64,000 bases of DNA. Origin: Arbacia lixula (taxonomy: Eukaryota > Echinodermata > Echinoidea > Arbacioida > Arbaciidae). Numbering within the stretch: the first letter of the stretch is position 1; every line of letters starts with the position of its first letter. Both the position numbers and the translations under genes were made by a program. Shown here one piece after another: positions 43,520 through 53,540 of the stretch. The stretch spans positions 15,030,758-15,094,757 of the forward strand of contig OZ022593.1 in the NCBI GenBank assembly GCA_963669155.1, given 5' to 3'. The notes beneath the pieces were generated by a model. It ran no database searches, was not told the DNA's origin, and saw only the letters and a list, made by a program, of their open reading frames with translations.

Positions 43520-43901
43520 GCTCCACAGTTTCTTCACCATGTGAACATCCCACCTCTGGGGACAGCAAAGGAACCTGAGGAGATGGGAGAACAGAACAGG
43601 AGGAGACGTTAGTGATGACCTGTCTGTGCTGTCGTGCTTCGAGGTGCAGTTTGGGCAGTATTAAGGGCAGACCTTCAAGTGGCTGGTGGAGAATGCCCTG
43701 GGATACTGCGCCTATATCGTCTGCCAGCTGGACAAGGAGACCGAGAGCTCTTCCAGTCTCTCGGTCAACAAGTCCGGACTGAAGAAGTACCTGAGGAGAT
43801 TCTACCAAGGAAGAGACGCTGTGGAGATGAAGCGTAAAAAGCAGCAACAGAGGAAACGGCACACAGCAGGTGTCACCTTCATTCCACCAAGGAGAACTAA
43901 G
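43520..43901 (+). pseudogene. F block copy 6, TAA at 43662-43664
   Basis: It has the shared TAA but otherwise a well kept GYCAYIVCQLDKETESSSSL and AGVTFIPPRRTK end. At the donor a deletion joins ggtatatttc directly to the intermediate exon (gagatattttagataatcac), which removes two introns and the linker exon. Confidence 0.7.
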
Positions 43902-43914
43902 GTATATTTCGAGA

Positions 43915-44115
43915 TATTTTAGATAATCACAACGAGCATGGATCTTTGGGGGAGACAGCCACACTTGTTCAGCCAAAAGTGCTGTTACATTGAATATGCA
44001 TCTACAGCTGGTAGAAATCAACCCATAGACCCTTATCAAATGACAATTCCCCTTTTCCAGAATTTGAAATATCCAAAATGCCAAGAGAAGGCTAGGACAA
44101 AATTATTTTGTACAT
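43915..44115 (+). pseudogene. Intermediate exon after F block 6
   Basis: One open frame reads MDLWGRQPHLFSQKCCYIEY, ASTAGRNQPIDPYQM and YPKCQEKARTKLFC. The last words match the PYPKCREKAMTQLFC that closes the minisatellite arrays, so this is the exon that receives the linker. Confidence 0.4.
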
Positions 44116-44237
44116 TTATTTTTTTCATTCTTTTATTACCAGGAAGCTTATTAGCCTAAAATGCCTTTCACATCAAACCAACTGGGAGCTACTGGCATTG
44201 GTCTTAACTTTACACAACCATTTTCCCTCTCCCTTTG

Positions 44238-44505
44238 AAAAGTTTGCCGGTCAAAGCAACATCTTGGGCTACGACAGAATGGAGGCTTTGGCAGAGAACC
44301 TCCTAAAGTTCAGAGAGGATGGCAGCGTTACCAGCAGGAGGCTGGCCAAGAGATAGTCAAACTGTGGAGTACCTTTGACACCTATGACAGGACCATCAAA
44401 TGCCTGCCTCATCACCGGGAAAAGCTGACAAAAGGAAGATTCAAATCAAACGAATCATCAGTCATACAAGGCGTACGAAGTGCTATGTATCCAAATCTAG
44501 TTGCA
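44238..44505 (+). pseudogene. W block copy 10
   Basis: Sister of copy 4. The acceptor is weakened to ccctttgaaaag. Confidence 0.5.
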
Positions 44506-44706
44506 AGAAAATCTGGAGTTTTCATATTTTGTTTGGCAGTACTTAAATAATCCATGGGTTATTTTAAATGTTATCATTTAGATTTATTCTACAATTTCTT
44601 CAAGATACACATTCTTTTAATTTTCAGATTTACTTAATATATGTTGCTTCATTCATTCATCTTTCCACAATTATTTCCTTGTTCTGAAGATGTTTCCTAG
44701 GCAGCA

Positions 44707-44930
44707 ATGTCCTACCTCTTTACCAGATGCAAACAGAATCATGAAATGCATCATCAAGAAGCTCGGCGCCACATTCCTGACCACAAGAGACAGCAGGGAA
44801 GAATCGTCTTGAGATGTCTAGCTCTCATTATACATGCCTCAGAGAACATCCGAAGCAAGATCATCGCATGTGCTCATGTTACAGATACGCATCTACAGCT
44901 GGTAGAGATCAACCCACGGACCTTTATTTG
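44707..44930 (+). pseudogene. Q block copy 10 and terminal exon (45,017-45,070)
   Basis: It has lost one codon and a base group in atgttacagatacgc but ends THLQLVEINPRTFIW. The terminal exon follows the acceptor gctgtcattacag and reads NAKEQFDDTSQRTTKNK-stop in one frame. Confidence 0.5.
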
Positions 44931-45169
44931 GTTATTTCCCCTTTTTCCACAAGTTGTAATATCCAAAAGTTCAATACATGCCAAAATGTGCATGTGCCAT
45001 GTGCTGTCATTACAGCAATGCCAAAGAACAGTTTGATGATACCTCGCAGCGAACAACAAAAAATAAATAATCTTATAAAAAAAAAAAAAACTGATCATAG
45101 CCTCTATCATTGATATTCATGTCTTTCAAGTTACTTCATGATTTTCTTCTTTTATTTCTTGTCTTCTCA

Positions 45170-45437
45170 TGTAGGCATCACAGGAGATCCAAAGCTACAC
45201 GGACAACACTAGAAGATGGGGGTTTCGGTGCCCAGACCTAGCATGACAACAACCGAACCCTTACAATAAACAGAAGGGAGAGAGTGACTCTCCAATCAAA
45301 ATGTAGTCATCAACAACAAGATTGTCAGATTCTACAAATATTGACCAACTTGTGTATTTAACTTTTTTCCTTAATCTTTATTTTCTTCTACAGCACCAAC
45401 TCGAAGACTGGAATCAACAACTGTAACTTCTCCAACA
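45170..45437 (+). pseudogene. Linker exon start upstream of minisatellite array 3
   Basis: As at 12.9-13.16 kb: acceptor ttttcttctacag at 45,393, then APTRRLESTTVTSPTVLVTA in the coding frame. Confidence 0.5.
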
Positions 45438-45925
45438 GTGCTGGTGACAGCTACCACTGCAAGATCAAGAGCCCCAGCAACTATGTCCAGAGCTCCGGAT
45501 TCACAACCAGCCACCACACCTTCAAGAGCCCCAGCAACTATGTCCAGAGCTCCGGATTCACAACCAGCCACCACACCTTCAAGAGCCCCAGCAACTGTTT
45601 CCAGAGCTCCAGATGCCCCACTAGCAACCACACCTTCAAAAGCCCCAGCAACTGTTTCCAGAGCTCCGGATGCCACACTAGCAACCACACCTTCAAGAGC
45701 CCCAGCAACTGTTTCCAGAGCTCCAGATGCCCCACTAGCAACCACACCTTCAAAAGCCCCAGCAACTGTTTCCAGAGCTCCGGATGCCACACTAGCAACC
45801 ACACCTTCAAGAGCCCCAGCAACTGTGTCCAGAGCTCCAGATGCCCCACCAGCAACCACACCTTCAAGAGCCCCAGCAACTGTGTCAAGAGCTTCAGATG
45901 CCCCACCAGCATCCACACCTTCTGT
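45438..45925 (+). repeat. 57-bp coding minisatellite, array 3 (~8 units)
   Basis: A two-unit higher-order pattern is visible: units reading SKAPATVSRAPDATLATTP and SRAPATVSRAPDAPLATTP alternate twice. The frame is open throughout and continues into STPSVRVGSGFCKSQGRL, unlike arrays 1 and 2, which end in PYPKCREK. Confidence 0.85.
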
Positions 45926-46360
45926 CCGAGTTGGCTCAGGATTTTGCAAATCACAAGGCAGACTAAGTCCAAGATTCATTGACTTGTACTGGAAATATTT
46001 AGAAAAAGCATACATAAGGTGGCTTGAAAAAGGTTGGGTTACTATGGAAAAGCAAATAATGGATATTTCATTTCATAGGAGTTATTTAATTAAACATCAA
46101 TTAAAACACATATTCTTTTCATGTCAAATTGCAAGAATAAGTTGGACAGGACACTGCCAGACAGAGCAACCCAGAAGGGTCTCACGATGCACGACCTCTA
46201 GCAACTGACCAGACTGGTTGCGCATTTAACCGGAATCACCAGGAGACTTACAAAAGGAGCTAAGTTTTCTGTTTTTGTTGTTGGCATTAATTCACTGACA
46301 TAATCATTCATTAGGAGGGATCCTGTTATTTAAGACTATCCTTTTGATTTCTGCATTTTT
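45926..46360 (+). other. Open extension of array 3 and right end of the duplicated block
   Basis: The frame continues LSPRFIDLYWKYLEKAYIRW, LEKGWVTMEKQIMDISFHRS and stops at 46,208. The Trp/Tyr-rich content looks like protein, but no family is recognised. From about 46,250 the sequence matches the 21.38-21.47 kb flank (ggagctaagt...aggagggatcc), which marks the end of the mosaic. Confidence 0.35.
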
Positions 46361-47291
46361 TTTATTTGATTCCTGTGAACCAGCATAAACCAACCTCCCC
46401 TCCCCAGAGTTCTGGGGGAACACTGAATTAGTGCTAGGAGTACATGCCCCCTCCCCCCCCCCCCCCCCCCACACACACAAAGGGGGAGAAAGAAAGGGGC
46501 ATGTCCTTCTGATTAAGAACTGAGTCAATATTTTTTCCCCTTTCTTATAATCATGCCCATTTGCTTCGGAAATAATACTCGATCCTTATTATTTTCATAT
46601 TTTGGCTTTTTGTGTTTATTGGAATAAAAGTTTGGACGTTCATTTTTTTGAGGACATTTTTTTTCGTTTTTTTTCTATGAAAGAGAAATCGAGAGGTGGC
46701 ATTAATGGTGCCAAGAGACTGTCGAATACACTCCAGAGTTCCTGTTTTATTAGGCGAGTCAAATTTGTTTATGATCCTTCCCCTTAGAATATCTTTATTT
46801 CTCTCCTTTTCCACTGTAAAACTGTGTAGTATCCGTAACTATGACTCTATGAATAAACTGTAGGCTGCCCTCTCATGGTGGATAACTGTCTCACACACAC
46901 CTGTACAGGCACCGAGAGAACAGCAAAGGAGAGTTCACATCTACCGCTGATATTGATAACAGTAATCGTAACCCAGTATACATCTTAACAAACATCATGT
47001 GTTTTACCAAACTATGTGACTACAAGTATTATTCTCCACATTGTTTAACAGAGTACAGTAAACTAATTGAGTTTTGAGACAAGGCTACATGCGCAGTTAA
47101 TGAACTTAACCGAGGAGGTTAATTAACATAAAAGCGCCATACTAAGTTCACTTTCGCTGTGCTACACTAACCAAGCCTACTTAAATGAGCTGTCTCTGTT
47201 TGAACATAAAGGTTTTGATGAAAACTGCTCAAAAGAACAGAACTCCAAATGTGGAAAGAAAGAGTAGAGGCAGTGCCATTAAAAGAACAAG
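46361..47291. other. Intergenic DNA with poly(C) run
   Basis: A poly(C) tract lies at 46,444-46,470. The segment 46,700-46,820 is a diverged relative of the DNA after exon S2 (gccaagagactgtcgaa...attaggcgagtcaaatttgttt). No gene was seen. Confidence 0.4.
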
Positions 47292-47307
47292 GTGGTTCGC
47301 GAACCAC
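47292..47307. repeat. 16-bp perfect palindrome
   Basis: GTGGTTCGCGAACCAC sits directly at the left end of the satellite element at 47,305. Confidence 0.8.
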
Positions 47308-47886
47308 GAGACTCGCCTGATTTCGCTGTCAATAAACAGTGTTCAGTTTTTTTCAAATATTTTTTTCAAACATTTTGACCCCTAGATGACCTTTGACCCC
47401 ATAAGCCTCATGAAGAGACACATGTGGTATTACCCAGTGATCATTTGTACCAAGTGTCATCACAATTGATGCTGAAATAAAGACATGAAAGCAAGTTAAA
47501 CAAAAAGTTTAAGAAAAATGATGCACATGGCCTCATATCATTTAACCTTTGACTCCATCAGCCTCATGAAGAGACACATGTGGTATTATCCAAGGATCAT
47601 TTGTACCAGGTGTGAGCACGTTAAAGAAAAACTTTGAGAAAATGATGCACATGGCCTCCTATCATTTGACCTTTTGACCCCTAGATGACCTTTGACCCCA
47701 TCATCCTCACGATGACGCATGTGGTATTACCCAAGGATCATTTGGACCAAGTTTGATCACAATTGATGCAAAAATAAAGAAATGAGAGCAAGTTAAAAAA
47801 AACTTTAACATTTTTGTAACAGACAAACCGACCAACAGAAAAAGTGATCACTATGTCTCTACCGAACTTCGTTCAGGCGAGACAAA
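47308..47886. mobile_element. Second satellite element (CTCGCCTGA ends, ~150-bp units)
   Basis: The left end gactcgcctgatttcgc faces gttcaggcgagacaaaaag at the right, giving imperfect inverted ends like those of the 4.5-5.9 kb element. About three units contain tgacctttgacccc, atgtggtattaccca and gatcatttg(g/t)accaag. There is no coding capacity. Confidence 0.45.
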
Positions 47887-48251
47887 AAGGACATGAAGAA
47901 AGAAATAGCAGATATGGAAGCAGACCACAGAGACACTAGTGAGATGCGCGAATTACGAAAGAAGAGTAGGAGATAGGCACACCTGCGAGGGATGGACATA
48001 AAAAAAGTTTGATGTTTTAGTAGCTCTTAAACAACTTCTTATTGAGGGGCAGGGGCTTAAAATACTCCTCTTCACTGCTTTTTATAAAAAAAAAAGCTTT
48101 TTTCATTTTTGGCTACATTTTTTTGTTTTGTTTGATGAAACGTTCATCAAAAAACAAGATTATTACAAATAGGCAGTATCACAAGATGGTTCGAAAATAA
48201 TTCATTCTAAAATATCCCATCTTCTATCCCTCGGCTCATCTGCTTCTTTAG

Positions 48252-48507
48252 CGACAAACAGTTGAGAGCTGTCATTCAGCAAGGTTTGGAAGCATCGCCC
48301 AAGATGACATCTAGAGCCAACCTGCTATGGAACTCCACCCCAGGCGGACAGTGTTCCCACATCGAGCAGAGCTTCATAACTTCCTAGTTGTGGCAGGCGA
48401 GTATCATTTTACTCCCAGGCACCAACAACCTAGACGGCATTGCATCAGCAAGGGATGAGTTTCGCTCACTTATGGAAAGGGCCAACCACATTTGCAAGGA
48501 AACTTGA
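48252..48507 (+). pseudogene. Diverged S2-like pseudo-exon outside the mosaic
   Basis: After the acceptor ctgcttctttag it reads DKQLRAVIQQGLEASPKM, LLWNSTPGGQCSHIEQSF, a stop, then LLPGTNNLDGIASARDEFRS and MERANHICKE. This aligns with GDSQLRGF, NSTPGG.SSHIE, VEAGANDL and HLLDTAKKI of the S2 exons, but the block I Ser is Lys (DKQ). It is an older relative of the amplified gene. Confidence 0.55.
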
Positions 48508-48742
48508 GCCCAATTTACACAAAGAGGCCGGCCTCGTGCCGGCCTAAATTGGAGGCCCGAGGCCCTCAATTGTGTGCATTTACACCAAATACCAGGAAGC
48601 TTTGAGGCTTCCTTTCCCAACCTCGCGCACACGGCCCCCTACAAAGCACGGCGTCGCTTCTTTCCTTTTACACCGCATCAAGCCAGCCTCTGGCATCCTT
48701 TGCATTTATACCAAGCTTGGTGTAAATGGGGTCTTGGATAGG
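48508..48742. mobile_element. Short MITE-like element (CCCAATTTACAC ends)
   Basis: gagcccaatttacacaaag at the left faces cttggtgtaaatggggtc at the right. The GC-rich interior has small inverted words (gaggccggcctcgtgccggcc). It lies against the S2-like pseudo-exon. Confidence 0.4.
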
Positions 48743-49203
48743 ACGACAAAGCAAATTCTGGAAATGGTTTTCTAGACTTTCTTACCAGGTCCCAGAAAAG
48801 ATGCTAGTTGATTATTTGCCATTCAGATTGCATGCGCTTGGGTTCATCTGAATGCCTTTCCGGTTCAGGTGAAAATTCGTGCACCTAGCAGTTACAGCCA
48901 GCCAAACCTTATGGATATTGCACAATGTGTAATTTGTACTTGTACTGTAACTCGACTATTCTGTATGGTTTTTGTATGTTTGTGCATGCATGAACAACTC
49001 GCTACGGACTTTCCTCAATTAAGAACCATCAATAAATTCAATAAAATTTGCCTCAACGAAACTGGGAACCAAACAAATTATGGTCTAGCCCAAGACGGCC
49101 GTTTTTGAAATTCTAATTATCATTACTTTCATTGACCTTTACCAATTTACCCAACTCATCGCCCAGCCCTACAGGGCAAAAGGAGGGCTTGAGCAGAACC
49201 TCA
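48743..49203. other. No gene seen
   Basis: A 79-codon open frame at 48,869-49,108 has neither splice sites nor a motif. Confidence 0.4.
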
Positions 49204-49399
49204 CAGGATAAGTTCACCCTAGAATCAAGTTGGTTTCAATAAAAGCAGACACATGAAAGTAACATATAAGTGAAGGTTTAATGAAAATCTGCCAAAGGAT
49301 AAGGAAGTTGTGATATTTTAGAGTTTATTTTTTGACGTCGTGTGCGAGGTGCATTCTGCATTTACTGAAACCAAATTATCTTCAGGGTGAACTATCCCT
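49204..49399. mobile_element. ~0.2-kb MITE (GTTCACCCT ends)
   Basis: ggataagttcaccctagaatc faces ttcagggtgaactatcccttt as inverted ends around about 195 bp. Related tails recur near 60,880 and 62,860. The piggyBac-like MITE has inserted at its right TTAA. Confidence 0.5.
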
Positions 49400-49403
49400 T
49401 TAA

Positions 49404-49838
49404 CCCTAATACTCCCGGGGTATTTCAAAGCTTGTTATTACCGGGGGGGGGGGGGGGCCATTATGGCCCCCCCCTGAGATCTCGGCCATGGGTCGCCCGA
49501 TTGCCTCAATATTTTGCACAAGGGTAAAGAATTATGTAATCTACAAAGTTGTATAGCTAAATTGACGAAAGTCCTTTTATTTTTTTTTAAACTAATTAAT
49601 TTATGCTAATTTATGCGAGAAATCGTAGATTTTGGTATTTCTCACTAAATAAAGCCTCAGGAATAGTAATTTTTGGTACAAATGTCTTTCATAAATCCCT
49701 CATCAATTCTTGAAAGAAAAAGATAGGTTGTGGTAATTATTTCTTATGTATTTTATTGTTTTTCAATTTTCTTATGTATTTCTTTGTTTTTCGTCAAGAT
49801 TCAGATGCGTATGCGTGGGTGTGGGTGTGTGTGAATGT

Positions 49839-49878
<40 letters not shown>

Positions 49879-50196
49879 TAATTATTTACACTATTTGAAA
49901 CAATGATAACACTTAGAAAAGTATTTACATAAATTGGAAAAGCTCCTGATTTTATCCATAGGGTTATACACAGTCACATAGAGAAATAGCAAAATTTCAG
50001 TGACATGTGTTCGGTAAACGTAATCTGACACCCGCACGGTAGGTCCGATCGCCATAAATTTGGTATCAAAATGTGCGGGAAGGATCAGAGAAAAAAGTCA
50101 AGAAAATTCGTTTCGAAATATTGAGGCGTTAGGAAGTACCGACAAAACTTCGACAGGGGGGGGCCATAATGGCCCCCCCCCCCGGGAGTATTAGGG
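49404..50196. mobile_element. 793-bp piggyBac-like MITE (TTAA target, CCCTAATACTCCCGG ends)
   Basis: TTAA flanks the element at 49400-49403 and 50197-50200. The termini CCCTAATACTCCCGGGG and its complement face each other, followed by poly(G)/ccattatggcc words in inverted order. TTAA targets with CCCTA ends fit piggyBac. The interior has a (GT)n run (49,838-49,877) and no transposase. Confidence 0.75.
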
Positions 50197-50451
50197 TTAA
50201 GGGACTGTGTTGGCATGCATGATTATAAATCAAGCATTTTATCAATCACAAAAAAAAGTAAGGGTTTACCATCTGAAATTTTTTTGAGTAAATCAGTTGT
50301 TTTCTGAGGAGTATATTTGGAAGCTATTTTTTTTTCACTGCTCCCATGAAATTCACTAATGATTTAGTGCACGTGTTACATAAAAGCTCCCTAAACATGT
50401 TACAAGTGCGGGAAATAATAAGCAAATAATCAGCGTTGGTGAGGGTGATGG

Positions 50452-50556
50452 GACGAACTATCACTTCCGAGGCGATCTGGATGTAGCTATCTTTCCGAAG
50501 CGCAGCTGAGGAAAGATAGCGTATACAGTCAGATTGCCGAGGAAGTGATAGCTCGT
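50452..50556. repeat. ~105-bp imperfect inverted repeat
   Basis: gacgaactatcacttccgag...gctatctttcc is mirrored by ggaaagatagc...gaggaagtgatagctcgtc around a 15-bp centre (gaagcgcagctgag). It would form a long hairpin. Confidence 0.7.
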
Positions 50557-50584
50557 CTCATTGCTTGAAACCAAAAGTTGATTA

Positions 50585-50995
50585 TTTGCTTTATATTCCA
50601 CATCTGAAACCAACTATCTATACCAAAAATGACACTTTGACGTAAAAAGGTAATGTTTACTTATTTCCATAACCCCTAGCCGCTGCCATGGGGAACACGC
50701 GTTAGGACGTGCATTAGGACGCGTATTAGGACGCGCGTAAGGACGCGCGTTAGGACGCGTTAGATGTCAAGTGATAGTCCGAGTGTAACACACTTTTATT
50801 TCGCGCGTACTCAAAATATTAATCACGCATTAGGACTGTGAGGAGTGAAGAGATCAGCGAAACCAAAAAGTACTATCACCTAGAGTGTAACGAACTTTTA
50901 TTCTCACGTGATCTGATAGCAAAAACTACGCCTCATCACGTGATCAACTCTTGACCAATCATATAGCAACATTCTTAGTATGTGGAATATAATAC
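50585..50995. mobile_element. Possible ~0.4-kb MITE with 13-bp minisatellite
   Basis: The ends ttatattccacat and atgtggaatataat are inverted. Inside, five to six units of (g/a)ttaggacgcg(c/t) lie at 50,697-50,763. No coding capacity. Confidence 0.35.
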
Positions 50996-51766
50996 AAAAT
51001 ACATTATGTCAATATTTCCATATATTATCAGTGCTTCCCTTAAAATTGATTACATCACTTGCTAATTGAAGAATGAGTACCAGACAGATGTTCATCTGAT
51101 CAGGGCTCCGTGCAGGTCGCATCCAAACTTCCATCTGAATACAGCTCCGTGTAGGTTGCATACCGCTGTGTGAACCGGTCACGATTCAGTTGACCTTGGA
51201 AAATGATTCAGTGTAATGCTGGACCTGCAAGAATATAAAGAAAATAAATGGCAAATTCATTATCATGACAAAAAAACACGGCTCTGATGTCTAAAAGAAA
51301 CAAGACATAAAAACAAATTTTTTTGTCAATAATGTAAAAATCTGCCCGTCGTTATGTCCATTGGCATCAATAAATGTATCACGTTAGATTGAATCTCTAA
51401 AAGCAAGATGAATTTCTTTCCCTAGTTTTGCATAGGCACATGAAGCACATGAAGTGTGGGGTAGAATCTAAACATAAAACAATTCTAATTTCAGTTATTT
51501 GTCACTTGCTTCCTTTTTGACAAAGTATTCCTAATCAACTGATCACAAATATAATAGGTAGCGATGGACTTGGTCACCCAGCAGAATTGGATAAAAACAA
51601 ATAGTGACAACTTTGAAGTATCTTACCAATCATGTCTTTGAATGTCATAGCATTGATAATAACAAGGAATTACTAATAACTTCAATGTTGCAAATGAAAC
51701 ATAAGACATACATTCAAAAGCTAACATGATCTGCATTTAATTTCTGCCATTGATTAGAACAAGCAA
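50996..51766. other. No gene seen
   Basis: AT-rich DNA. On the minus strand near 51,110-51,190 one frame has TELYSDGS, vaguely like an RNase H motif, but with no supporting context. Confidence 0.4.
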
Positions 51767-51770
51767 TTAA

Positions 51771-52135
51771 AGGGAATATACTGTACTGGGAAGGCAAAAA
51801 AGCCTTCAAAATGTAATTGTTAGCAATCTTCTTGCCAATGGTCTTAAATTCATGTATTGTCTATTTTAGAAGCTTGCTGAAAGTTATTTGCCCTCATATG
51901 ATCCACATATGGAGTAATTAGTGATTAATGATTAAATCCTCAAAATGTTCGGGCCGAACATTTTGAGGATTTGTGATTTAATCACTCATTACTCAAAATG
52001 TAGATCATTTGAGGGCAAATAACTTTCAGCAAGCTTCTAAAATAGACAATACATGAATTTAAAACCATTGGCAAGAAGATTGCTAACAATTACATTTTGA
52101 AGGCTTTTTTCCCTTCCCAGTACAGTATATGCCCT
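51771..52135. mobile_element. 365-bp near-perfect palindromic MITE flanked by TTAA
   Basis: The arms match almost fully from AGGGAATATACTGTACTGGG at the left end to the centre at 51,953 (tgttcgg-g-ccgaaca) and out again to the right end. TTAA is at 51767-51770 and 52136-52139. TTAA with AGGG ends fits Kolobok-type non-autonomous elements; piggyBac is the alternative. Only a few mismatches separate the arms. Confidence 0.85.
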
Positions 52136-52284
52136 TTAACACTTTTGCACATGTTACATCACCAGGCAACATCTCAGTTCGGATTTCCATCCACGGCAAA
52201 ATCAACTTGTGGAGTAGAATACAGTAATGATGATCAAGGCCATGTTGCATATGAGTTTTTCATTCATGAAATTTACCATTAATG

Positions 52285-52342
52285 GTAACCACCATGGCAA
52301 CAGGTGCAATGATTACAGTTCATTACTGTTGCCATGGTAGTT
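52285..52342. repeat. 18-bp-stem hairpin
   Basis: taaccaccatggcaacag and ctgttgccatggtagtta pair with one mismatch around a 22-base loop. Confidence 0.6.
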
Positions 52343-53106
52343 AGATAGTAGATAACAATAATTGAAAACCTATATGCAAAATGGCCGGATTCATTTATGC
52401 TCGAGTTTTCTCTTGCCTGCCTTGTAAGTTACAAATTACACCTGACCTGAGTGATTCGGTTTCAAGAGGTGGAATGTACTCTGAATCTGTCAATGTTGCT
52501 GGTCATACTAACCTTGGACAAGCTCTTACAGTACCATACCATTAGCAATGTCTTGTGTGAAAGACACGCATTCACAATGAAAAAGCTATGAAGGCAGGCA
52601 AAAATCGCATGATTTAGTTCATGGAATTTAAAATGTTTGTGGAAATAAATGTAATGACCTTTATTTCAGAACAAAACAGAGATTGCAAGACTACAATGTC
52701 ATGTACCTGCAGCAGCATTCCCACGGTGAATGCTCATGATGATACGACAGAAAGCCAGTACACTCCTCACTGAAGCCGAAGGTTGATAAAACTACAAACT
52801 GTATAAAGAATGGAGATAGAAGGTGGTAGGGTTGAATGTTCACATATATGGGTAATTCTATGGGGTTGGGTCAGAGTTTTCATGCAATGTCCATGTAATG
52901 GAGGTATCAACCTTTGCAGTTCACCATGAAGATAAATTCAGATGTCGTCTGTAGTCTGGGAGACACGCCCACTGATTATAACGCTCATAAATTACGCTCC
53001 TAATTTGCATAATTTATTCGCGCCATGCTGTGCAGGCGTGCCTTGCGGGCACTCTTGTGCTGTGCAACATCACCTCAGGAGGTGTACACCTCGGAGCTCC
53101 GGGAAA

Positions 53107-53480
53107 ATGGAAGAAAAATTTGTAAAATTAGAAGAAAAAATTGACATTCTGACGAAAACTGTCAAAGAATTATCAGTTCGAGCCCTGGAGCAGAACAGGA
53201 ACCAGCCAGACCAGGCCGTTCTCGAAAATCCATCCAGTACTCCGGTTCAACAAAATGATACCGTGACTGCTGGATCTGCAGTGAATAATGCTAAAATTGC
53301 TAGCAGCAGTGCCGCATCTTGTGTAAATGACATTCAAGGCAATTTTGCTGCAATCAAGGACGCATACCAGTACGTCAAACTACCTTCAGACCTACGTTTG
53401 AATGAAAATAGGTCAGGGGTCAGAAGAGAGGACTGTTTGACAGACAGAACTCTGAAGGTGCACCTTTACAGACTGGTGGC
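53107..53480 (+). CDS. Coiled-coil N-terminal protein, start of a Ser/Thr/Lys-repeat gene
   Basis: The start is the ATG in ggaaaATGG, downstream of a GC-rich stretch. The product begins MEEKFVKLEEKIDILTKTVK, a heptad-like charged helix, then a Gln/Asn/Ser-rich stretch, then NFAAIKDAYQYVKLPSDLRL and SGVRREDC. IKDA...VKLP..LRLNE...G.RRED occurs in transposon-like proteins of sea urchins and cnidarians (from memory; low confidence). After RREDC the frame runs 50 codons to a TAA at 53,581. A second frame reads GAPLQTGGLSKSTKFLM and KRPSSSRHATQPSSS, which continues the repeat composition downstream. So there is probably one frameshift near 53,430-53,460, and a TAG at 53,565 as well. Confidence 0.5.
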
Positions 53481-53540
53481 CTTTCAAAGTCTACAAAGTT
53501 TCTTATGTCGGGCACTTTCAAACGACCGTCATCTTCAAGG

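Noticed and set aside
51105-51191. RNase H-like motif on the minus strand (TELYSDGS)
   Set aside because: A single short motif, no neighbouring retrotransposon domain and an early stop.
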